In this document: positions 1-10,048 of the stretch, piece by piece
Layout: each line of letters opens with the position of its first letter
How positions within the stretch are numbered: position 1 is the stretch's first letter
NCBI RefSeq assembly: GCF_002104995.1
Contig: NW_024468308.1
Location: 1-49,359 of the forward strand
Source of the DNA: Linderina pennispora
Lineage: Eukaryota > Kickxellomycota > Kickxellomycetes > Kickxellales > Kickxellaceae
DNA length: 49,359 bases
Reading direction: 5' to 3'
Position numbers and translations under genes: made by a program
The notes under the pieces: generated by a model
What the model was told of the DNA's origin: nothing
The model's input: only the letters and a program-made list of their open reading frames with translations
Database searches by the model: none

Positions 1-1326
1 ATCGAGATCGACCATGAGCATGAACAGATGCAGAGCGACTCCAAAAGCACGCAGTGAGAGGGTGACGTCAGCCTTTGATTGAAGGAGGTCTGAATACCGA
101 TAAAGTTGACAAGCCTGAATGCTAGCTGCCACCAGCGAAGCGTGCTAGTGCCAGTAACATTGCAACAGATACTTGGTGCAGTACGCCCTGCCAATTGTTG
201 CCAACAAGCCCTGAGATGACAACGAGCAACACATGGGCGCACTGCACAGGTGGTGCGCAAAGGTGGTGCTTGCGGTAATGGCGCACCTCTTAGCCTAGAG
301 TGCACCACCGACCCCAGTGCATAAAGGTGGACAAGAAGTGGAATATTTTGCTTGACAGATACCATGCTTCCAAAAAATAGAGTTTGGACCCAAGATGGAA
401 GAGACAGTGCGCGCCTTGGCTGTCAGTTTTTCACAGCGGTGTGTCCCTGAGGGCAATTTTTGGCTTCGGCTGCATGTGGTGAATTGCTCCCCACACCAAG
501 CAGATCCTGTTTCTCACACCTGAGATTCCAGCGATTCCATTGGTACTGGCAGCAGGGTTGTCAGAAACTGACAACGTCACCCCTCCCCCAAAGAAATCTA
601 CCACGGCCGCAGCAGCATGCACCCGCTGCATTCCAAAACTAGGACTCTGCTGTGGCATCGTGAAGGGTGGAATTCAGACAATTGCATATGCGTATTGTAT
701 ACCGACACACACGGTAAAGTGCTACATACAACTGCCTTGGAAAAGGCAAGCCGTTTTTTTTGGAGTCAGCGATTAGACACGTGAGTTGGCCCTGGGGAAC
801 TCTCTAAAAATACCTTCATGCCTTTTCCAGGGCCCACCAAGCTGTAGTTAGATTCCAAGCTGCCAAAGAAAAAGCTATGCCAGCCCACTGCCTCGCCAAG
901 TGCAGCTGGAGAGCAGCCGAGCATCAGTAGCCAATATTTAGAGTGAGGTGTAATAGAACTTTGCCTAGAAAGAAAACCTGTGCCATACGTAGTATTGTCT
1001 GAGACCAATGGGTGACAAGCCTTTGCCTTTAGCACTCAGCAAATTGGCCAGGATAGGAAACTATTGTGGCTTAATGTATTGGTGTGCATCCTGGCGGCCA
1101 TTTCGGAAACCAACTGAGCTAGCCGGTGTAACATCTATCAGCATGACTCCGTTACCTAATCCATCTATAGATTACTAGAAATACTCTGCTCGCGATGTGA
1201 GCTCGGCTGCTAGTCAGCATGGGTTGACACGTCGATAAGGGCATCACGGCGAACCGGTCATTTGAACGTGTCGGATGGTTGTTGGTGCAATGGCGATCAT
1301 GGACATCTCCCACCTTGGTGGCCTGC
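1..1326. other. Gene-poor region left of the Fanzor relic
   Basis: I see no convincing gene here; the open frames are short, overlap one another and have no recognisable domain. The last few hundred bases lie directly 3' of the Fanzor pseudogene, which reads leftward. In active Fanzor elements the guide RNA overlaps or follows the 3' end of the gene, so roughly 1000-1330 is where such an RNA would have been encoded. I could not identify terminal inverted repeats or an RNA fold by eye. Confidence 0.4.
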
Positions 1327-3857
1327 TCAGCGTAGGCGCTTCAGCGCTGGTTCGCTGCTGCTAGCAGCAGAATCGCCTGCTGCTGCACGCTTCTTGCGCG
1401 GCCTCTTTGTTTCAGGGGTGGTGCCAGAAGCATTGGCAGAAATGGCCGTAGAGCGACGGAACCGTTCAGGAATATCGCCTGAATCACAGTGACTGGAAAA
1501 TGAGTCTGAAGTTTAGAACTGCTGCGAGATCGCGGTTCAAGAGCCGAGACGAATAGGCCCGCCTGCACTGTGCCATGGCCCACTTACATGACTCGCTTGT
1601 ATAGCGGAGAAGGCCATGGCACTTCATAGTTGGGTTCTTCGATCTCTGGTAGGGCCGCGGGCTGGGAACATGCCGGAATGTCTGCAGCGACCTTTCGCAG
1701 CAGAACGGGCACATCGACGATGTCCGGAATTCGTCGATCAGATAGACTTCAAAGCCATGGTGCTTGAACTTGTCGCGCCATCCCTTGCCACGAATCGGCG
1801 CATGGTGTCGGGCCATCGGCGCACTCCAATTGCCCATGATCAGCACTGGGTCTGGACCGAACTTGCTCCGGAGTTCCGCGGCAAGCCTGTGGTCTGCACG
1901 GGCCTGGTTCATGAATGAATCAAGGCACAGCTTGCGGTAAAGCGGGTACACCTTGGGACTGGTCCCGACACCCGGATGGGCCTTCCAGCGCCTCTGGTGT
2001 TGCTTGTTTGACTTAGTGAGCTGCTGCTCTGGTAACCTTCGCGCTGTCATCGTGCTGGCATAAAACGGTGCTAGGATACACCGCACAGATGCACGGGCAG
2101 CAACATAGGCACGGAATTTTGCTGGGCTAAGGGTCCGGCAGCAGTGCTTGGAAAGCTCTGCCTCTGCTCTGCGGACAGCATCTTCGGGGACTTGATCCTT
2201 TGTATCCCAACGAATCCTGTCATAGTGGCGCAGCTTGAGCTCCTTATTGCGCTGCTGCCGTGTGTAGCGGTAGAGCATTTTTTCACCCTCTTTCCCATTG
2301 CTGCTATTTTTGTGCATCATGTATAGCAAATCGCCCCGACCTGAACCGATGAATACACAGCGGCCTTTCAGATTCTGCAGCTCTGGCTGTGGGATCTGGT
2401 GGATATAGCGACAGTCAGCTATAGTATTGCCTCCCACAGCACCACCTCCTGCAACATCGCCTGTAACATCGCCTCCCACAGCATCGCATCCTGCACCATC
2501 GGCATCTACTGCACCATCAGCCTTGAATATCTTGTCTTGCAACAAAATGCATATCGTTACACCATCTGTTGTCGCCATTCCGTGGAATTTTCTATCACCA
2601 TGCACCTTAAATGGCTTTGATGTTAGATCTGCGACCCGGCCCCACACATCCCACACAGATTGTGTGATCCCTTGGACCGGGTCGTGTGCACAGACTGGGG
2701 GTGCTGGTGCATATGCATTGTTAAGTGCTGCAACAGTGTCTGCTGCTGTCGCCGATGCAGCAGCAAGTGAATCGGCCGCTACTGCTGCAGTTGCTGCAGT
2801 GGCCTCTGTTGCATCCGATGGCATCTTCGCTGCTTCGGGTGCAGCCTTCTTAGCCAATTTTTCGCCCCTTTCTGCTGCTTTCCTTGCCTCTGTTGCTGCC
2901 TTCTTTGCTGCCTTGATCTTGGTAACCTGCTCGCATGTTTTCGAAATAAACACCTGCTTGATTATTTGGTTGTCTAAGCGCACATGGCCTGGGATCCATG
3001 ATGTCCGCAGAGGCAAGCATTGGGGGAGACTTTCCAAGCTGCTCATTCTCGATAAGCTGGCATAGGCGAATGTATGCACGCAGATGCTTAAGTGGATTTA
3101 CCTTGGCATCATAGTATCGGCTGTCTGGCGAATCTGTACTTGGCATCATAGGCATTAAGGACTGGTGGCAGCTTGTTGTAGATTGCAAGCATCGGTGGGG
3201 TGAGCACACTGAGATCAGGGTGCCTAGAGGCAACTGCCTGGCGGAGCTTCTGTGCAGGTGTATAAACACACATTTGACATGCATTATTGAACTCGGCCTT
3301 GGACACATTGCCCATTGTGCTGTGCAGTGTGTTTTTGCGGCTGCGAATATCAATCAATTTGGCCCAGAATCCGCTGTAGGAAAGTGCCATAGCGCAACAC
3401 AATGTTGTTCTTGTATGCTGTCATCAGCTCGGTATCCACGTATGTCGCTACCTGATTCATGTCACATACACCATGTAGCTCGATATCGCCATTATGTAAT
3501 AGATAATCATAAATATGGTATCTAACTACATCACCGAAATCTGCGGTTAACAGTTCGGACCTGTCCATCCGGTTAACGAAATCCTCGGCAGATATGACAG
3601 TCTTCGCCTTCAGGTTGTGATAAATAAATGAATAAATAAATGGAACGAAAGAATCCCTTTTTCACAAATGTTACAGGATCAAAGGCATCATTGTCAGCTA
3701 GTTGATGGAGTAATATCCATCGTGCAACCATGTATGTATGCTCTTTGATGATATTGACGCTGTATACAAATTGCTCTAGGCAGGGCAACATAGAATCACG
3801 GAAGCCAATACCACCAAGTGATGTCTTTATAGAAGTAGTGCTGCAGGTAATATTCAT
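1327..3857 (-). pseudogene. Fanzor (eukaryotic TnpB-like RNA-guided nuclease), decayed
   Basis: Several minus-strand frames together spell one Fanzor protein. The N-terminal helical part starts at 3857 and includes LEQFVYSVNIIKEHTYMVAR. A middle part carries LPLRTSWIPGHVRLDNQ, followed by an Ala/Lys-rich expansion, then DRKFHGMATTDGVTI. The RuvC part has IGSGRGDLLYMM, VLIMGNWSAP, IDEFRTSSMCPFC with its Cys pairs, and LNRDLAAVLNF. The C-terminal tail, after a frame break near 1484, reads GDIPERFRRSTAIS and ends in a basic stretch (TKRPRKKR) that looks like a nuclear localisation signal. Frame breaks are visible near 3620-3645 (an AAAT-type simple repeat), at 3349-3358 (a 4-bp duplication), near 3100-3170, near 3020 and near 1484. 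The first RuvC motif, normally I-D-P-G, reads I-G-S-G. It is therefore doubly dead: frame-broken and lacking a catalytic aspartate. Family assignment is strong; the Fanzor subtype is not determined. Confidence 0.88.
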
Positions 3858-4873
3858 TTGAGAAGTTCAATAGGCAAGTAAGAAGAGAAATGATGCTGTT
3901 CAGTTTTGCTGTATTGCAGATGCATAGCATTAAGAACTTTTTATTAAAAATGATCTGGCTTGCATGGTTCTTGGGGCCCTTAGCACTGATACAGTCTCTT
4001 GGATCAGTCTATACAGACTGGGTCCATTGTGGCCCAAATACTACTGCTTACGCATGTTCATGACAAATTTATTTATATAATAAACCTACAAATATTGCAT
4101 GGCCGCTAGAAGAGCTATATGGCCTTATTCAATAGATGCTCATAAATAAATATCCTGAGTGTTGCGCAGCTGGTGATGACCACCATGATGACGCCATGGA
4201 AGTTATCAGGCCGACCGACAATGAGAGCAGCTCTTGCGCTGAACCAATGGAGATATCTAGTGGAGACCTGTGACCACTACAATAACAACTTGTCGCCCTG
4301 GTTTCACCGATGAGGTCAGATGCCGCACAAGATCAAAAGGAGTTTATGGAGTAAGTCATCCAAACTCACTTTGAGGTTTAAAAGTTTTATCTTTTAACCA
4401 AATAAAAAGTTTCTAGCAGACGGTCAGACACTTTTTCGACTATAAAATCTTATATACAGGTAAAGACATTGCTGCGACAATGAGCGTATTGCCAATTACT
4501 CAGAACATAAAGAACCTGCGCTACTCTTGGCACCATCTATTCATATGCTGAATCTTTAATCATCGGATATGCTGTCTAGATACATTTGGATCATGTTTTG
4601 TAGACAGCAGCCACACCCATCGCTAAGTCGCTTCAGTAGACACTGGTGGAGTTGTATCTCTGACTGATCGGCAACTCATACATCATATTTTGCAATAGAC
4701 AGATCTTCAGTGCATGCAAATCGTCTTGCGAATTGTCAACGCCATCCACGCTCAGAATTTCGTCATATATGGACACCGAGTCTTCCACTACCCAGAGCAA
4801 TAGGTGGTCTGCTTTAGGCAGGCAATGAGCTCATGCGAATACCCATGTTTGGGAAATACAGATCCAAATCGAG
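3858..4873. other. AT-rich intergenic region
   Basis: This is about 1 kb between the Fanzor relic and the permease. A short imperfect hairpin lies near 4003-4023. A short open stretch around 4150-4274 (plus strand) reads as acidic protein, containing DDHHDDAMEV and EPMEISSGDL, then stops. It has no start or partner exon I can see and may be a coding relic. Nothing else is recognisable. Confidence 0.35.
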
Positions 4874-4881
4874 TATAAAAA
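4874..4881 (+). promoter_or_regulatory. TATA box of the APC permease gene
   Basis: The sequence TATAAAAA lies 93 bp before the ATG at 4967. Transcription would start about 30 bp downstream, near 4905, which excludes the upstream in-frame GTG at 4898 as the start and supports the ATG at 4967. Confidence 0.6.
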
Positions 4882-4966
4882 GACACATGTTGCTGTAGTG
4901 TACCATTTTGGCAGTAGCAATAGCAAGGCGGTATTCATCCCACACTTATTCTTGTTTTACTTTACC

Positions 4967-6583
4967 ATGTCCTTACCAGCACCAGCACCAGCACCAGCTG
5001 TTATCCAGCCTCGATGGCGAACAATTGTGCGCCGTGTGTTTGCCCGTAAACCTGTTGACCAGATTCTTCAAGAAGGAAGCAAGACGGAAATGAAACGCAA
5101 TCTTGGTCGCCTTGACCTCATCGGGATTGGCATCGGCTCAATCATTGGCACTGGAATTTTCGTCCTGACTGGAACTGCAGCCGCAAATGATGCTGGTCCG
5201 GCAGTGCTTATCAGCTTTATTATCGCTGCTGTGGTTGCAGCGCTGTCTGCCTTCAGCTATGCTGAGCTCGGGTCAATGGTCCCGATTTCAGGCTCTGCAT
5301 ACACATATACCTACGTGTCACTTGGAGAGTTCCTGGCATGGGTTATCGGCTGGGACCTGATTCTGGAACACCTGGTTGGCTCGGCAACCGTTGCAGTTGG
5401 GTGGAGCGCATATCTTGTGCGGTTTTTTGAAGACGCCTTCAATGTAGTGCTGACGCCCAAGACAACACAGCCACCGATTGTTTGGGACGGCACATCGCTC
5501 AAGTTCATCATTAACCATGGATCATACATCAATATCCCGGCCATATTTATTGCCCTATTACTAATGACCATCCACATTTTTGGTGTCCGGTATGCGTCAT
5601 GGACCATCAATGCCATTGTGGTTGTCAAGATCCTCGTCGTCCTGTTCTTTATTTTTGGCGCAACCAAGCATATCGACTCCAGCAACTACAGGCCGTTCCT
5701 GCCAGAGCGTGTCGGCAACTCATACGGAGCCCTAGGCGTTTTCCGCGGCGCCCAGCATGTTTTCTTTGCATATATTGGATTTGACAGTGTAACGACTGCT
5801 GCTCAAGAGGCAAAGGATCCACAGCGTGACCTTCCCTATGGCATCATCGTTTCGCTTGTCATCTGCACTGTCCTATACATGGGGGTCGCTGCCGTGCTCT
5901 GCGGTATCGCAAGGTATGATACTTTAAAGAACCAACCGGCCCCTCTCACCTTCGCCCTGGCACTCTACCCAAGCACTCGCTGGCTTCGGATTCTAATTGA
6001 CATCGGGGCCATTGCCGGTCTAAGCTCAGTTATGCTCGTCTCGTTCTTGGCTCAGCCCCGTATCTTCTTCATCATGTCCCGGGATGGGCTGCTCCCGCGC
6101 ATATTTGGCCGACTGCACCCAAGGTTCAAGACACCTTACGTCCCTACACTAGTTACTGGGACCCTGTGCGCCATCTTTGCTGGAGTATTGCCGGTTGACG
6201 TGCTTGGTGACATGACATCGGTTGGTACGCTATTGGCGTTCATCTTGGTCAACATAAGCGTTGTTATCATGAGGTTTACCCACCCACATGCTGAGCGCGG
6301 CTTCAAGACGCCTTTTGGTCCTTTCCTTTTGCCTGTTCCTGGAGCAATCATTGCAATCCTCTTGATCGTGCTTTCAGATGGCCCAACAATCTACCGCCTG
6401 TTCATATGGCTGGCCATCGGCAGCCTTATCTATATTGGATTTGGATACCGCCGCTCGAGAGTAGGAAACCCCGACAAGTGGTCCCCCGAGGACTTGGCCT
6501 ATTTTGGCGACCAAGGGCTTCTTGCCGATGCGACCACAGAGCCGTCTGATTCAGAATTTGGTGGGAAAAAGTTGGAAATATAG
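4967..6583 (+). CDS. APC-superfamily amino acid permease (cationic amino acid transporter type)
   Basis: An intronless gene of 538 residues. After a hydrophilic N-terminus with a Pro-Ala run, the first membrane segment carries GIGIGSIIGTGIFVLTG, the substrate-binding signature of APC amino acid permeases. SYAELGSMVPISGSAYTY and the helix starting WVIGWDLILEHLVG follow, as in the CAT/YfnA branch (COG0531). About 12 hydrophobic segments can be counted, and the hydrophilic C-terminal tail has an acidic patch. The expected role is uptake of amino acids across the plasma or vacuolar membrane; the substrate cannot be read from sequence. The ATG at 4967 sits in a good context (TTTACCATGTCC) after a TATA box. 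The gene converges on the MFS gene, with 14 bp between the two stop codons. Confidence 0.9.
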   Translation: MSLPAPAPAPAVIQPRWRTIVRRVFARKPVDQILQEGSKTEMKRNLGRLDLIGIGIGSIIGTGIFVLTGTAAANDAGPAVLISFIIAAVVAALSAFSYAELGSMVPISGSAYTYTYVSLGEFLAWVIGWDLILEHLVGSATVAVGWSAYLVRFFEDAFNVVLTPKTTQPPIVWDGTSLKFIINHGSYINIPAIFIALLLMTIHIFGVRYASWTINAIVVVKILVVLFFIFGATKHIDSSNYRPFLPERVGNSYGALGVFRGAQHVFFAYIGFDSVTTAAQEAKDPQRDLPYGIIVSLVICTVLYMGVAAVLCGIARYDTLKNQPAPLTFALALYPSTRWLRILIDIGAIAGLSSVMLVSFLAQPRIFFIMSRDGLLPRIFGRLHPRFKTPYVPTLVTGTLCAIFAGVLPVDVLGDMTSVGTLLAFILVNISVVIMRFTHPHAERGFKTPFGPFLLPVPGAIIAILLIVLSDGPTIYRLFIWLAIGSLIYIGFGYRRSRVGNPDKWSPEDLAYFGDQGLLADATTEPSDSEFGGKKLEI

Positions 6584-6597
6584 TACACTTTGTTTTT

Positions 6598-8457
6598 CTA
6601 TTTCATCTCAATCTCGTCGCTATGCTTTTGAAACTTTTCAAGAGCCTTGTGCTGGATACCCAGCGTAAGTAGCAGGTAGACAGCAGTGAATGGAATCAGT
6701 GCAATGAATGATGAACGCATTGCCTTCATATACGCGCCAATGACGAGCACGCGCACCTCTTCGGGGATACTCGGCGAATGTAGCTGGCTCTGGTCTTTGG
6801 CTACCGCTGATAGTTCATCAATAAACTCTGGGAACCGAGCCATGATCTCCTGAAGTAGTGGGGCGAGTGAGTTTTGCATAACCGAGCTCAGCACCGCCAC
6901 TACAATGATGGCACCAATTGAACGCAGAAATAGACCCAGCGTTGTTGCCGTGGCCATATCTTTGACTGCTGCATTAGCCTGCTCGACAATCGACAGAGAC
7001 TGGTTTGCACAGCCAAACCCAAGACCGGTGACGAATAGCGGACCGATGATTTTAGCCAGCGATGCATTCTGGTCCAGCATCACCAGCAAGCTATTTCCGA
7101 TGACCAGGAGCACGCCCGACAGCCAAATTATTTCACGGTACCTGCCAGTCGATGACATAACCAAGCCACTGGCAGTAGCAGAGATAATGAGAGCGACCAT
7201 AATCGGTAATAGATACAGCCCTGATTCGATGTTGCTGGCGTTCTTGACTATAATCGCCCATTGTGGAATGAACATAATCGGACCATATACTGCAGCGCCA
7301 AAGAACAAGAATGAAAATGAGCTCAATGCAATATTGCGGCTCTTGAGCAGCCGCAGGGGCATCAGTGGTTCGCGCGGGATGCGCCATTCAACCATTACAA
7401 ATGCACCAAGCATGCCAATGCCGGATACGAGGCAGCTTACAACTAGTAGCGAACCCCATGAATACTCAGTTCCTCCCCATGTCAGCGCCAGGAGAAATAG
7501 GACAATTCCTAACATCGATATGATGGAGCCTAGAAAATCGACGCGCAAGAGCTTGTCTTTTAGCGAGCCTTTGGGCTTTGGGAGTCGCAAAAGGAGGAGG
7601 ATGATTGCGGTGGCAATGGCACAGATGGGGACGTTTATCCAGAATATGATGCGCCAAGTTGTGTTCCTGACGATGGCGCCGCCAATTACCGGAGCAATAG
7701 CCGAGGTCACACCCCATGTAGCAGCAAACAGACCGACCCACTTCCCGCGCTCGCGCTCGCTAAGAATATCGCCTAGAACCACGGATACCAGTGTCATGAG
7801 GCCACCTCCACCCAGCCCTTGGACACAACGGCTGGCGATGAGCATCCCAAGAGATGTGGACATGGCGCACATGATTGACCCGCCCAGAAACAGCACAACG
7901 GCAGCCACAATGGTCTGGACACGGCCAGTGATGTCGCTGATTTTGCTGTACAGTGGCTGGGTGGCGGTTGTGGTGATCAGGTAACTGTTGATTATCCACT
8001 GCGCATGGTCCATAGACTGGAACTCGCTGGCAATGGTAATGTATGTGGATGCAACAATTGTCGTATCAAGGGCGGTCAGAAACATGAGGATGTTTAATGC
8101 AATCATGGCGAAAATGAGGGATGCGCCAGCGAGTGACCTTGTTTGCTGTGGTGGCTCGCTGAGCTGCTCAATGATAGTCCGCCGATGCACAGCCTTCATT
8201 GGAGTATCGAGATAATGTCGGGTTTGTGGCATCCGATAACTGTTGTTAGAATGGTTGTGTTGTGACAGCATTACTCGGCTAGTGCCAGCTGAGGGCGAGT
8301 AAGGGGAAAACGGTGAAAAGGGAGACAAGGACGAATCGTCCCTGTGGCTGTCATCTCCCCGCAAAGTGGTCCAGCTGCTCTGCGCAATCACCTGCGGCGA
8401 GGGTACCGGGTTGCTAAGGGCCTTTTTATATGGGCTAGTATTAATTTGCAAAGGCAT
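6598..8457 (-). CDS. MFS transporter, DHA2 (14-segment) drug:H+ antiporter type
   Basis: An intronless gene of 619 residues. A hydrophilic N-terminus of about 110 residues rich in Ser, Pro and His precedes the membrane domain. The first helix contains ALDTTIVASTYITIASEF, the DHA2 D1-type motif. LYSKISDITGRV is motif A, and the segment from LGDILSERERGKWVG to APVIGGAIV corresponds to motif C of antiporters. Length and helix count fit the 14-segment fungal multidrug or toxin efflux pumps and the vacuolar basic-amino-acid transporters. Which of these applies is not decidable here. The neighbouring amino acid permease is compatible with a transport theme but does not prove co-function. The ATG at 8457 is the first in frame. 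Confidence 0.9.
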   Translation of the reverse strand: MPLQINTSPYKKALSNPVPSPQVIAQSSWTTLRGDDSHRDDSSLSPFSPFSPYSPSAGTSRVMLSQHNHSNNSYRMPQTRHYLDTPMKAVHRRTIIEQLSEPPQQTRSLAGASLIFAMIALNILMFLTALDTTIVASTYITIASEFQSMDHAQWIINSYLITTTATQPLYSKISDITGRVQTIVAAVVLFLGGSIMCAMSTSLGMLIASRCVQGLGGGGLMTLVSVVLGDILSERERGKWVGLFAATWGVTSAIAPVIGGAIVRNTTWRIIFWINVPICAIATAIILLLLRLPKPKGSLKDKLLRVDFLGSIISMLGIVLFLLALTWGGTEYSWGSLLVVSCLVSGIGMLGAFVMVEWRIPREPLMPLRLLKSRNIALSSFSFLFFGAAVYGPIMFIPQWAIIVKNASNIESGLYLLPIMVALIISATASGLVMSSTGRYREIIWLSGVLLVIGNSLLVMLDQNASLAKIIGPLFVTGLGFGCANQSLSIVEQANAAVKDMATATTLGLFLRSIGAIIVVAVLSSVMQNSLAPLLQEIMARFPEFIDELSAVAKDQSQLHSPSIPEEVRVLVIGAYMKAMRSSFIALIPFTAVYLLLTLGIQHKALEKFQKHSDEIEMK

Positions 8458-9063
8458 TTTAAAAATCCAGTAGTATGTACAGTAATATGTGAAGGGAATA
8501 GATGTAGGGGAACAGGAAACATATCTAGGCGCATCTCATTCGGTATTTATGTGGGAAACTTAACTGTTAGCTCTTGAACAGCCCGTTTACGAGTCTCTAG
8601 CGCTATCCGTAAAGACATGTGCTTCGTAGGTTCAGTGTCAGCAGATGTGGCTGTTCATATTCCACCTTTTTTGCTAATATACGCAGCTCTTGCACTACTT
8701 TCACAGCAAAAGTCTGCATGCTAACTTTGGCAGCTGGTGAAGGTGGAGTGTGCTGCGGAGTATGAAGCAGGTACCATCCACAAAGACATGTAGGAACCCG
8801 AATTTTGGAATTCCTAATCCGAGGATGGAGCCGGGATAGCGCTGATTCGTGATTTGCGATGGCTTTTTATAGAAATTCTGCTATGTTAACATCGTGACGG
8901 CTGTGCATAGGTGGCAGATTCATAGAACCACGCCTTTTTTCTCCACAGCCAATTATCGTCCACAGATAGCGAAAATGGAATCCGGCTTAGCTCCACCCGA
9001 TCATCCTTTTTGCTTCACATATTGCTTTGATGCTGATGTTTGCATTGAGAGTACATTAAAAAT
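8458..9063. other. Intergenic region upstream of the MFS gene
   Basis: About 600 bp between the MFS start and the stop codon of the XPT1-like gene; both genes read leftward. On the minus strand a TATA-like TATAAAAA lies near 8864-8872, about 410 bp before the MFS ATG. It is a possible but distant promoter element. No gene is seen. Confidence 0.3.
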
Positions 9064-9702
9064 TTACTTGAGCTGCTGCTCGTTAGCGCGCTTCGAGTGC
9101 TCCTCGATATCGGTGGTGCAGTCCCACGGGAAGAACAGCCAGCGATCGGGAGTGGTGGCAGCCGGGAAGTAGTTCTTCATGACCTCCTCAGGCAGCTCCT
9201 CGGCCTTGGGCTTGTCCTTGTTGTACACGACAAACACGCCGAGCTCGGTGTTGGACGATCCTGGCTCCAAGCCCTTCTTGATCTCCTGGCAGCGGATATC
9301 CTTGAGGAGCTCCTGGACGGCGTAGACTAGGGTCTTGCGCGAATCATCGACCTCATCGACAATAAGGATGCGGCGGCCCAGCAGATTGGTCAGAGACTCG
9401 GATCCACCAAAGTTGAGCCACTGCGTCTTGGTGACCTGCACGCCAGGGATCTCCGGGACACCGTCCTTGCCTGCGTTCGGCAGCTCCTCATACAGCGACA
9501 GGCCGATGGCCTGGATCGGGATGTTCTTGCCTGTGGAGGCCTTCAGGAACGACCGCAGAATGCGCGCCGGGATGAAGCCACCGCCTCCAATGGCGATGCA
9601 CAGATCAGGGTTGAAGCCCTCGACCATGTTGTAGGTCTTGACCGCACCTTCGATCAGCTGGTGGATCTGGTTGTAGGAAATGTGAAGCTTGTTCTCGGCC
9701 AT
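9064..9702 (-). CDS. XPT1: Xanthine/purine phosphoribosyltransferase
   Basis: A protein of 212 residues resembling yeast Xpt1 along its length, a type I phosphoribosyltransferase that converts xanthine and PRPP to XMP in purine salvage. Landmarks are ISYNQIHQL near the N-terminus, IAIGGGGFIPARILRSFLK, IPIQAIGLSLYEEL, and the PRPP-binding loop RILIVDEVDDSRKTL with its adjacent acidic pair. The C-terminal part has PDRWLFFPWD and DIEEH, typical of this family. There is no intron, and the ATG at 9702 begins MAENK as in the yeast protein. Specificity for xanthine over hypoxanthine or guanine is inferred from overall resemblance. A TATA box lies 128 bp upstream. Confidence 0.9.
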   Translation of the reverse strand: MAENKLHISYNQIHQLIEGAVKTYNMVEGFNPDLCIAIGGGGFIPARILRSFLKASTGKNIPIQAIGLSLYEELPNAGKDGVPEIPGVQVTKTQWLNFGGSESLTNLLGRRILIVDEVDDSRKTLVYAVQELLKDIRCQEIKKGLEPGSSNTELGVFVVYNKDKPKAEELPEEVMKNYFPAATTPDRWLFFPWDCTTDIEEHSKRANEQQLK

Positions 9703-9829
9703 GGCGCAGGGCGGTTCTTTCGGCGGTCCTCTTTTGGGATAAAGAAAGGTTGGCTAGACAAGGAAGGGGAAAGGAGATATTTCCAAATCCCTCCAGTCAT
9801 TTGGTCGTGGCCAGGCCTGAAAGCAAGCC

Positions 9830-9836
9830 TTTTATA
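9830..9836 (-). promoter_or_regulatory. TATA box of the XPT1-like gene
   Basis: The minus strand reads TATAAAA about 128 bp upstream of the ATG at 9702, similar to the spacing seen at other genes in this window. Confidence 0.55.
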
Positions 9837-10048
9837 CCTGGCCAGACTCCGGAATTTCGCGGAAAGAAAAAAAATTTTTTCACGGCGATTATTCCCCAAG
9901 AGTCAGCCGTCTGACCGCACCCAATAGAAGCGCAAATGGACATACCGCCGGTGGGGCGAAAGTCTTGTGCGGTACAAAAATCCTCTAAGGGCTCGCCAGT
10001 GTTCAAAAAAATAAATATGAAAATCTGCTGAAAGGGGTGCTAACAGGC

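Noticed and set aside
2427-3065. 212-codon plus-strand frame, Ala/Ser/Pro-rich, opposite the Fanzor relic
   Set aside because: It is the reverse reading of the repetitive Ala-rich segment and has no independent support.
6905-7984. 359-codon frame antisense to the MFS gene
   Set aside because: It is the mirror of a strongly supported transporter, has no domain and arises from the codon bias of the true frame.
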